Source: Micromonospora inyonensis (GTDB lineage: Bacteria; Actinomycetota; Actinomycetes; Mycobacteriales; Micromonosporaceae). Taken from it: DNA of 64,000 nt. A model generated the notes under the pieces. The model was not told the origin of the DNA and ran no database searches. It worked only from the letters and a program-made list of their open reading frames with translations. Below are positions 58,301 through 64,000 of the stretch, piece by piece; positions within the stretch are counted from its first letter, which is position 1, and each line of letters begins with the position of its first letter. A program made the translations under genes and the position numbers. The DNA lies in NCBI RefSeq assembly GCF_900091415.1, contig NZ_FMHU01000001.1:248001-312000 (forward strand). The letters are read 5' to 3'.

Positions 58301-59123
58301 CGAACCAGGGCGCCGCCAGGCGGGTGAGCAGCGCATACCCGGTGGCGATCAGCACGCTGGCCCCCCCGACCAGCGCGGTGTACCGGGTCGTCGGCCAACC
58401 GGCGACCCCGCCCAGGTCGACCGACCACGCGGCGTACCCGTCGAGGATCACCAGCAGCAGCCCGACGGCGGCGACGGTCTCCGCGGTGCCCCGCAGTCCC
58501 CGCCGGACCACGACCGCCGGCACGGCCAGCGCGAGCGCGGTGACCGCCGCCAGGATCGCCGCCCGGCCCACGACGCCCACCGACGCCCAGGCGACCGCGG
58601 TGAAGACGATCGCCGCGGTGCCGAGCAGCAGCCCGCCGAGGACGAAGAGCACCCCCTGCACCGTCCGGGTCGAGGTCTCCCGCTGCCCGGCGGCGGTGCC
58701 CCCCACCGCCGCCGGGCCGACCGGAACCGGGCCGGCGGCGACCGGCCGGACCGGAGTCGGACCGAGTACCGCGCTGGTCACCACCGGGCCGGTGGCGACC
58801 GGAGCCGACGGGGTCGGGGCCACCACCGGCCGGGGCGGACGGACGTGCGGCGGGACGGCCGTGGCCTGCGCCGGGACCGCCCGGCTCGCCCGGACCCGCG
58901 CCGCCAGGTCGGCCCGGCGCTGCTGGACCGCCCCCAGCGCCGCGCCGAGGTCCAGGTACGCCCGCCGCGCCTGTTCCACCCGCCCGGTGAGCACGGTGAT
59001 CTCGGCGTCGAGCCGGACCACCTCGGCGGCGGTCGGGTCGGGCCCCCGGCCGCAGGCCCGGCAGCCGACGGTCAGGTCGGCCGGTGCCGCGCACACGGGA
59101 CAGGGATAGCCGATGGTCTGCAC
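55323..59123 (-). CDS. Giant multi-pass membrane protein of the SCO7613 type, 1266 aa
   Basis: N-terminal zinc ribbon (CPVCAAPADL, GCRACGRG), a helical stretch (RAYLDLGAALGAVQQRRADL), a Pro/Val-rich linker, then roughly thirty predicted membrane helices to the end. Length and layout match the actinobacterial proteins with an SCO7613 C-terminal domain, of unknown function. A 30-base tandem repeat encodes a DPTGPVPAVA loop near residue 340. The last residues are basic. ATG at 59123 begins QTIGYPCPVC. A long antisense open frame overlaps it but is only a GC-rich shadow. Confidence 0.85.
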   Translation of the reverse strand: MQTIGYPCPVCAAPADLTVGCRACGRGPDPTAAEVVRLDAEITVLTGRVEQARRAYLDLGAALGAVQQRRADLAARVRASRAVPAQATAVPPHVRPPRPVVAPTPSAPVATGPVVTSAVLGPTPVRPVAAGPVPVGPAAVGGTAAGQRETSTRTVQGVLFVLGGLLLGTAAIVFTAVAWASVGVVGRAAILAAVTALALAVPAVVVRRGLRGTAETVAAVGLLLVILDGYAAWSVDLGGVAGWPTTRYTALVGGASVLIATGYALLTRLAAPWFAALVVAQPVLPLLAVEARPGVAGWALVFTGVALVDLTVVAVLSGRLGPARPRDNRAGADPTGPVPAVADPTGPVPAVADPTGPVPTGVAPVGPTGPVPSGGALAVAGRITAWIGHALALIPAAVCAVAALAWGEAFGTPLAAGLPLLVVVLVLAVAALVTGSPVLRAVAAALLVVVSAPAVLRPVAELRPSVLHVTSAVVVLVLAAAVRALPTRLRSGPRAGALVVAGVMVSAVLAPTGWLAAAAVLRSVPPWQGAVAGPDLPWGWQLPVSALLTAGAGLLLLPRAARFPVALVAGVVAVLAAPAVRPVSWPVVVALGLVAGTALLLVAVFRSADRAYQPLLTAAAGVVLTGHALLVGLAAPVGAGAALVGVLLTGLVVAGRARRLGGPVRHLAGPALTVALLAVPALVVVTQIEVGPPLPWRLRGPAVAVGLLPVALVAVRRHWPDLQRYAGAALAGALPVAGLAPVVVPAGESVPVYLAAAVLVAAVGAAVVRPYGGLRVVGVALAVATGVVLVPAAFRVLVVPYGWLGSVWSGAPDGVGLAPGTTPARISAGVAFLLLLGAVAVAGRFTPFGRGRALLPAVPVGAVAVPVLLGAAGVPWPVLPASSLLLGAAGVLVATLTTAPALGEPAPPAGVLPSAGPVAAPTGPGPASAIVASAPAPPSVRRLVLPVLAGTGLPLGAAGLAGLLPTRAGTLAGLGLVLVVAVVVGVAGRLAAVRPVGWAGAALTATGFAVTATLAADLPLRTAGSAVLAVAVLVLGVAALLARRRPGEGLVLDAAAQAVALTAFLLTVGSRRHAAVVCVLWGTAVALRALRPGEPVGRRWVFAAIAGGSELLGAWLLLAVADIALLEAYTLPAAGLALLAGLVALRTRTGLTSWTALGPGLAAALLPSLVAVLVGADPQPWRRLLLGAGALGVVLFGAVRRWQAPVVLGGVSLVPLALHEMVRSWDLVPRWIFLAVGGLALIGLATTYERRRRDLARLRFAVKRMG
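58051..58132 (-). repeat. 30-base in-frame tandem repeats in the SCO7613-like gene
   Basis: Two full identical 30-base units and most of a third (core ACAGGGCCGGTCGGATCGGC) encode DPTGPVPAVA in a loop between membrane helices. Confidence 0.88.
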
Positions 59124-59171
59124 GCGATCATCCTCGCCTGGCCGGACAACACCGCCCCAGAGTGCGCGTAC

Positions 59172-59492
59172 TCAGGGCCGGGTCTGCTCGTGCACCCAGG
59201 TCGAGTAGTCCGGGTTGCCGCTCGCCACCCGGCTGACCAGGATCTCCGGCACCTCGTACGGGTGGCTCGCGCGGATCTGGTCGACGAGGGCGTCCACCCG
59301 GTCCGGGGCGGTCTTGAACTGCACCGACCACTCGACGCTGGTCTCCATCGCGGACTGCCACCAGTAGGTGCTGTCCACCTGACCGCCCACCTGGGCACAG
59401 GCCGCCAGCCGTCCGGCCACGGCGGTCGCCGCCAGCACGTCCGCGACCGAGCGCGCGTCCACCACGGTCGTCACCACGCAGATCTGCTCCAC
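59172..59492 (-). CDS. cutA: CutA1-family divalent-cation tolerance protein, 106 aa
   Basis: Trimeric ferredoxin-like protein: ICVVTTVVDARSVADVLAAT, LAACAQVGGQVDSTYWWQSA, EWSVQFKTAPDRVDALVDQI and HPYEVPEILVSRVASGNPDY, all typical CutA1 marks including HPYEVPEI. The GTG at 59492 sits 7 bases after TAGGGT on the minus strand, so the mRNA is probably leaderless; an upstream in-frame ATG at 59525 would add 11 atypical residues and overlap the next gene. Confidence 0.93.
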   Translation of the reverse strand: MEQICVVTTVVDARSVADVLAATAVAGRLAACAQVGGQVDSTYWWQSAMETSVEWSVQFKTAPDRVDALVDQIRASHPYEVPEILVSRVASGNPDYSTWVHEQTRP

Positions 59493-59499
59493 GCAGCGC

Positions 59500-59505
59500 A
59501 CCCTA
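59500..59505 (-). promoter_or_regulatory. -10 box (TAGGGT) for leaderless cutA mRNA
   Basis: On the minus strand TAGGGT ends 7 bases before GTG at 59492; it overlaps the 3' end of the acyltransferase gene. Confidence 0.5.
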
Positions 59506-60549
59506 CGCGTCGACCGGCCCGTCACCGTTCAGCGCGGCCGTACCGTCGCGGTTGGCCTCGATCCACTGGTCGATCCGCGCCCACCAGTCGAAGAGCCAGT
59601 CGATGCGCTCCTGCCGCCCGGCGGGGACCTCCTCCGGCGGGACCGACCAGAACCGCATGACGATCCGCTTGTCCATCGGCAGTTCCCGCCAGACGTCCGC
59701 CACGGTCAGCATCTTGTCGAGCCCGGTGTGCGCCACGAAGATGACGCCGGCTTCGGGGGCGGCGTCGAGGGCGGCGAGCACTCCGCCCGGCTGGGGCGCG
59801 AGCACGTGCCGCATCCGCTCGGCGCGCAGCGCCATCCCCTCCAGGCCCCGCGAGCGGAGCCGGTCGATGGCCCGCAGCCGCCGCCGGGGGGTGAAGTTGC
59901 CGCCCTCCGGGAAGATGACGAACGCGTCGTTGTCGTCCAGCCCGGTGGCGAGGTGCCCGATCTGGTCGAACACCGTGCCGTCGCGCCGGCTGCCGGGGGC
60001 GAGGAAACGGGTGGGCAGCCGGTTGAGCAGGACGTCGATCGCCGGGTCCCACTGGAGGGTGTCCTTCAGGACGATCCTCGGTTCCCGGTAGAACCAGTTG
60101 ACCAGCGCGTGGATCAGGATGAACGAGTCGCCCGGGCCGGCGTGCCGGCAGAGCACCAGTTCCGGCCGGCCGGGCAGGGCGGTGTCCGGGTCGGTGCCGG
60201 CCACGTCGATGGTCAGCCGTAGCGTCCAGCGGGCCTGCCAGAAGAGCACCCGCAGGAACCAGCCGGCGAGCAGGTAGTGCACGCGTTGGAAGGCCGGGGC
60301 GCGGGTACGCCAGCCGAAGCCGGCGGCGATCCAGAGCCCGAACAGGGCCAGCAGCGCGGCGGCGTCCCAGACCAGGTAGACCACGCCGATCCAGACCAGA
60401 CGCAACGGGCGCAGCCGGCCGGGTACGAACGGTGACAGGGCCGCCGCGACCAGCAGCCAGACCGGCAGCGTGGTGACCACCGTGAAGGCGAGGAACACCA
60501 CCGCCGGGGCGAGCAGCACCCGGCGGACCCACCTCGGCGGCAACGGCAT
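59503..60549 (-). CDS. PlsC-type lysophospholipid acyltransferase, 348 aa
   Basis: Acyl-glycerolphosphate acyltransferase fold. N-terminal membrane helices (VLLAPAVVFLAFTVVTTLPV, LVWIGVVYLVWDAAALLAL), the catalytic H-x4-D box in CRHAGPGDSF, and the phosphate-binding FPEGGNFTP. Both motifs are intact. ATG at 60549 overlaps the patatin stop by one base (TGATG), so the two are co-translated: one hydrolase and one acyltransferase, a likely lipid-remodelling pair. Confidence 0.9.
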   Translation of the reverse strand: MPLPPRWVRRVLLAPAVVFLAFTVVTTLPVWLLVAAALSPFVPGRLRPLRLVWIGVVYLVWDAAALLALFGLWIAAGFGWRTRAPAFQRVHYLLAGWFLRVLFWQARWTLRLTIDVAGTDPDTALPGRPELVLCRHAGPGDSFILIHALVNWFYREPRIVLKDTLQWDPAIDVLLNRLPTRFLAPGSRRDGTVFDQIGHLATGLDDNDAFVIFPEGGNFTPRRRLRAIDRLRSRGLEGMALRAERMRHVLAPQPGGVLAALDAAPEAGVIFVAHTGLDKMLTVADVWRELPMDKRIVMRFWSVPPEEVPAGRQERIDWLFDWWARIDQWIEANRDGTAALNGDGPVDA

Positions 60550-61379
60550 CAGTTCTCCAGCGCGGCGAGATAGTCCCGCGAGGCGATGTACGCGCGGCTG
60601 ATCCGCCGGCCCACCGCGGCCATGTCCCGGTAGGCCCACGGCGAGTCGTCCCGGGGTTCCAGCCCTCCGGTCGGCAGGACGTGCACCTCGACCCCGTCGG
60701 GCAGCGCCGCCAGTTCCCGGGCGAACCGGTGCCGGCGGGCGATCTCGAACGCGACCTGGGCGACCTCCCAGGGCCGCCGGGGCGGGGTCAGTACGCGTTC
60801 GATCCGTCCCACCTGGAGGACGAAGACCCGCCGCGCGCCGAGCGTGACCGCCTCACCGATCGGGATCGAGTTGACGATGCCACCGTCCACGTAGTGCTCA
60901 CCGTCGATCTCCGCCGGGGGGAGCAACCCCGGCACCGAGGCCGAGGCGACCACGGCGGGCACCACCGGGCCGGTGCTGAACCAGTGCTCGGCGGCGCGTT
61001 CGATGCTCGCCGCACAGCACCGGAAGGGGATCCTCAGGTCGGCGAAGGTGGTCTCCGCGCCGAGTTCGACCTCCAGGAGCCGGCGCAACGGGCGGGGCGA
61101 GTGCAGATGGGTCCGGGCGGCGAACCGGCGCAACTGCCGGGCCACCGAGTCGCCGTACACCTCGCTCGCCTCGGGCGAGGCCCAGAGCCGGACCAGCCGG
61201 TCGGTCACCGCCTCGGTCGGGTCGGCGGCTACCAGCGCTCCGTTGACCGCCCCGATCGAGGTGCCCAGCACCAGATCGGGGCGTATCCCGGCGCGGAAGA
61301 GGGCGCGCAGCATGCCGACCTCGACCGCGCCCAGCACTCCCCCGCCACCCAGCACGAACGCCACCGGACCGCCAGCCAT
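60549..61379 (-). CDS. Patatin-like phospholipase, 276 aa
   Basis: Ser/Asp-dyad lipase. Oxyanion loop FVLGGGGVLGAVEVGML, nucleophile Ser in LGTSIGAVNG, and catalytic Asp in YVDGGIVNSIP. Complete and of usual bacterial length. No signal peptide, so cytosolic. It is divergent from the Ser/Thr kinase gene, with 35 bases between the two starts, and translationally coupled to the PlsC-type gene. Confidence 0.93.
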   Translation of the reverse strand: MAGGPVAFVLGGGGVLGAVEVGMLRALFRAGIRPDLVLGTSIGAVNGALVAADPTEAVTDRLVRLWASPEASEVYGDSVARQLRRFAARTHLHSPRPLRRLLEVELGAETTFADLRIPFRCCAASIERAAEHWFSTGPVVPAVVASASVPGLLPPAEIDGEHYVDGGIVNSIPIGEAVTLGARRVFVLQVGRIERVLTPPRRPWEVAQVAFEIARRHRFARELAALPDGVEVHVLPTGGLEPRDDSPWAYRDMAAVGRRISRAYIASRDYLAALEN

Positions 61380-61406
61380 GGCGTCAATCCTGGCACGTCC
61401 ACGCCC

Positions 61407-61433
61407 GGTGGCCGGTGGCCGGTGGCCGGTGGC
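61407..61433. repeat. Heptanucleotide repeat at the kinase start
   Basis: GGTGGCC occurs three times in a row, then GGTGGC. The best kinase start codon (GTG at 61415) lies inside it. As the unit is 7 bases, any change in copy number shifts the frame relative to upstream sequence. Confidence 0.8.
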
Positions 61434-62861
61434 TCGACCGGATCGGCTCCGGCGGCATGTCGGTGATCTGGCGGGCCCGCGACGAGGTGCTCGACCGCAT
61501 CGTCGCGGTGAAGGTGCTCGCCCCGTCGCTGGCCGCCGACGCCCGCTTCCGGAACATGGTCCGGGAGGAGGCGCGGTCCGCCGCGCAGCTCGTTCACCCG
61601 CACGTCACCTCGGTGCACGACTACGGCGAGGCGATCGCCCCGGACGGCACGATCACCTCCTTCGTAGTGATGGAACTGCTCAACGGGGAGGAACTGGAGG
61701 GCCGGCTCACCGAGGGACCGCTGCCCTGGGCCAAGGCGGTCGGGATCGGCGTGCAGGTGGCTGACGCCCTCGCCGCCGCGCACCGGCTCGGCATCGTGCA
61801 CCGGGACATCACCCCGGCCAACGTGATGATGACCCCGGTCGGCGCGAAGGTCCTCGACTTCGGCATCGCCACCCGGGTCGGTGCCCCGGACGAGGACGAG
61901 GACGGCGGCACGTTCGGCACCCCCGCGTACGTCGCGCCGGAACGTCTCGACGGGGCACCCGCCCAGCCGTCGACCGACGTCTACTCCCTCGGCGTACTGC
62001 TCTACGAGACGTTGACCGGGCGGGTGCCGTACCCGGCGGACACCTGGGAACAGCTCGGCGTGGCGTTGGAGACCCGCGATGCGCCGACGCTGGCCGGCGT
62101 ACCGGACCTGCCGCCCCTGGTCGCGCGGACCTGTCTGCGGTGCCTGGCGCGGGATCCGGCCGAACGCCCCACCGCGCGGCAGGTCGCCGAGGCGCTGGGG
62201 CGACAGCTGGCGGCCGAGCCGGCTCCCGCGCAGACCGTGCCGCTGCCACCGGGCGAGCCCGCCCCGGTGCCCGTGACGGTCGGGCCGGCACCCGCGCCGC
62301 CGGCCGGCCGGACACCGGCCGACCAGGTCCGGGCGGGTGCGCCCACGGACCGGGGACGGGGCCGGTGGGCACTCGGTCTGGCCGCCGGGGCGCTCGTGGT
62401 GCTCGTCCCGGTCGTGCTGGCCTGGCCGGACGACCCCGGGACGACCCCACCACCGGTCCAGGTCCAGCCGACCACCGGGCCGGCGGTCGCGCCCACCGGT
62501 GAGTCGCCCGCCCCGGCCGGCACGGCCGTGGAACGCCCGTCCCGGCCTCCGGCGGCCACGCCGTCGCGCCCGGCGGCCAACCCGGGCGGGGAGACCCTGG
62601 AGAGCGCGGTGGGTCGGCTAGACCAGCTCATCGATGCCGGCGTCACGGCCGGCGAGATCCGCGAGGACGTCGGCCTCGACCTGGACAACCACCTACGCAA
62701 CCTGACCGCCGAAGCTTCCGGCGGCCAGCACGACGTGACGCGGTCGGTGGCCCAGCGGCGGGAGAAGGTCGCGCGCCGGGTCAGCGAGGGTGCGATCACC
62801 CCCCGGGTACGCCCGCCAGCTCGACACCGCCCTGCAACGCCTCGCCGCCGCGCGGACCTAG
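61415..62861 (+). CDS. Ser/Thr protein kinase with one membrane segment, apparent C-terminal frameshift
   Basis: PknB-like (Hanks) kinase domain: RIGSGGMSVIWRARDE, the Lys in IVAVKVL, catalytic loop HRDITPANVM (Thr in place of the usual Lys), DFGIATRV, the activation-loop GTFGTPAYVAPERL. A Pro-rich linker, one helix (WALGLAAGALVVLVPVVLAW) and an extracellular tail follow. The start (GTG, about 15 residues before the glycine loop) lies in a heptamer repeat. Near 62799-62804 six C residues stand where five would keep the frame; with five, the protein would end TPGYARQLDTALQRLAAART at TAG 62861. As written the frame runs on past the end of this gene. Confidence 0.82.
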
Positions 62862-62891
62862 GGGTATCCCACCCGACGTCCCCGGCCCGCA

Positions 62892-64000
62892 CTAGGAGGC
62901 GACCACCTCCCCGGGCGGGTCGGTCCGGACCCGGCCGCGCACCGTCCAGGCGAGTCCCGCTGCCAGGACGCCCCCGCGACCAGCAGCGCGCTGACCCACA
63001 GCGGGGACCGGTAGCCGAGTCCCGCACCGATGGCGGCACCGCCGAGCAGGGGGCCGACGGCCGCGCCCGCGTTGAGGGCGGCGGTCGCGAACGAGCCGCC
63101 CAGGGACGGCGCGTCGACGGCCGCGTACAGCGCCCGGGCGACGAGCGTGGATCCGACGGCGAACGAGAGGGTCCCCTGGACGAAGACGAGCAGGAACACC
63201 ACGGACGCGTGCTCCGCCGCCACCGCGAACAGCAGCCAGCCGGCGAGCAGGGCCAGGCCGCCGGGGACGAGGAGTCGCATCGGCTGGGAGTCCGACAGGC
63301 GGCCCCCGAGGGTCACGCCGGCGAACGATCCCAGGCCGAAGAGGGCCAGCAGGACGGGCACCCGATCCGTGCCGTACCCGGTGACGTCGGTGACCAGTGG
63401 AGCCAGGTACGTGAAGGTGCAGAAGGTCGCGCCGTTCACCAGGGCACCCAGGAGCAGGTACCCGAGCAACCGGGGACGGCGCAGCGCCCGCAGTTCCCGC
63501 CGGGCGCCGGGGGCGGCCGCATCCGGTGCGCCGGCCGGAACCGAGCGCAGGATGGCGACGACGGCGGGCACCGAGACGACGGCGACTGCCCAGAACGCCG
63601 AACGCCAGCCCCAGAGCTGACCGAGCAGGGCACCGGCCGGCACCCCGGCGACGCAGGCCAGGGTGATGCCACCGAGCAGGACGGAGGCGGCCCGGCCACG
63701 GGCGTCGGGCCCGGCCATTCCGGTCGCCGTGGCCAGGCCGACGGCCAGGAACCCGGCGTACGCCAGCGCCGCGACGCCCCGGCTGGCCAGCAGGACGTCG
63801 AAGTCGGTGGTGACCGCCCCGACGACGTGCACCAGGATGAAGACGACCAGGAAGACCAGCAGCGCCCGTCGTCGTGGCCAACGCAGGCTGAGGGTGGCCG
63901 TCAGGGGCGCTCCGATGATCATTCCCCCGGCGAAGGCCGATGTCAGCGCTCCGCCCAGGTCCTCATTGCCGAGATCGGCGTCGACATGAGTCGGTTCCCC
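62892..64000 (-). CDS. MFS exporter (Cmx/chloramphenicol-efflux-like), N-terminus off the window, frameshifted near the 3' end
   Basis: Drug:proton antiporter of the 12-helix major facilitator superfamily; helices from GGMIIGAPLTATLSLRWPRR and LLASRGVAALAYAGFLAVGL to LNAGAAVGPLLGGAAIGAGL match the Cmx/CmlA group. The frame is open to base 64000 and the start lies beyond. At 62971-62975 the plus strand has five C where six would join WVSALLVAG to GVLAAGLAWTVRGRV and the stop at 62892; as written the frame instead runs to 62858 with an unnatural tail. The stop lies 31 bases from the convergent kinase stop. Confidence 0.8.

Noticed and set aside
55467..59660. Plus-strand open frame of almost 1400 codons opposite the SCO7613-like gene
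   Set aside because: Pure mirror of a helix-rich gene, composed of Arg/Gly/Asp/His repeats; no start signal or domain.

Overview
The window is chromosomal DNA from a high-GC actinomycete. Nearly every codon ends in G or C, GTG and TTG starts are common, genes overlap by 1-8 bases, and several genes look leaderless. The mix of a type VII secretion locus, GH18/CBM2 and L-type-lectin secreted proteins, an Erm methylase, an SCO7613-like membrane protein and a DUF1349/DUF2795/DUF6412 set fits the Micromonosporaceae (Micromonospora or a relative). That placement is inference. I see no rRNA, tRNA, CRISPR array, prophage or intact insertion sequence.

Layout. 1-11.2 kb: one minus-strand operon for a type VII secretion (ESX-like) machine. 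In transcription order it holds two accessory proteins, a 44-residue peptide overlapping both its neighbours, a beta-helix protein fused to two EccA-type AAA modules, a 169-residue protein, and an EccC ATPase that runs off the window. 11.3-18 kb: a glycosyltransferase, an ECF sigma factor, an intact histidine kinase, then a NarL-type response regulator followed by a degenerate kinase-like protein. 18-21.4 kb: divergent secreted proteins (L-type lectin; SGNH hydrolase with VCBS repeats). 21.6-28.3 kb: LigD-type polymerase, a TetR regulator with a tandem operator and its MMPL exporter, an erythromycin-esterase-family protein, and an Erm-type rRNA methylase. 28.6-35 kb: oxidoreductases, small membrane proteins, a GH13 trehalose-synthase-like enzyme and DedA. 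35-44 kb: chitinase (frameshifted), YidC paralogue, YbdK-type ligase, CoA-disulfide-reductase-like flavoprotein, streptomycin-kinase-like protein, a WGR/beta-propeller protein and a Nei-type glycosylase. 44-47.4 kb: RelE/Phd toxin-antitoxin pair, a phosphotransferase and a GT4 enzyme. 47.5-55.2 kb: LysR/SDR divergent pair, arginine/ornithine catabolism (DDAH, RocD), FHA protein with pterin dehydratase, fatty-acid desaturase. 55.3-64 kb: a giant membrane protein, CutA, PlsC, patatin, a Ser/Thr kinase and an MFS exporter; these last two carry apparent C-run frameshifts.

Beyond genes, the window holds four copies of a roughly 55-base twin-hairpin repeat, always intergenic and in both orientations. 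At least seven starts sit 6-7 bases after a TANNNT -10 box, and in-frame minisatellites lie in the linkers of five proteins. All functions are inferred from sequence motifs read by eye; no database search was run.
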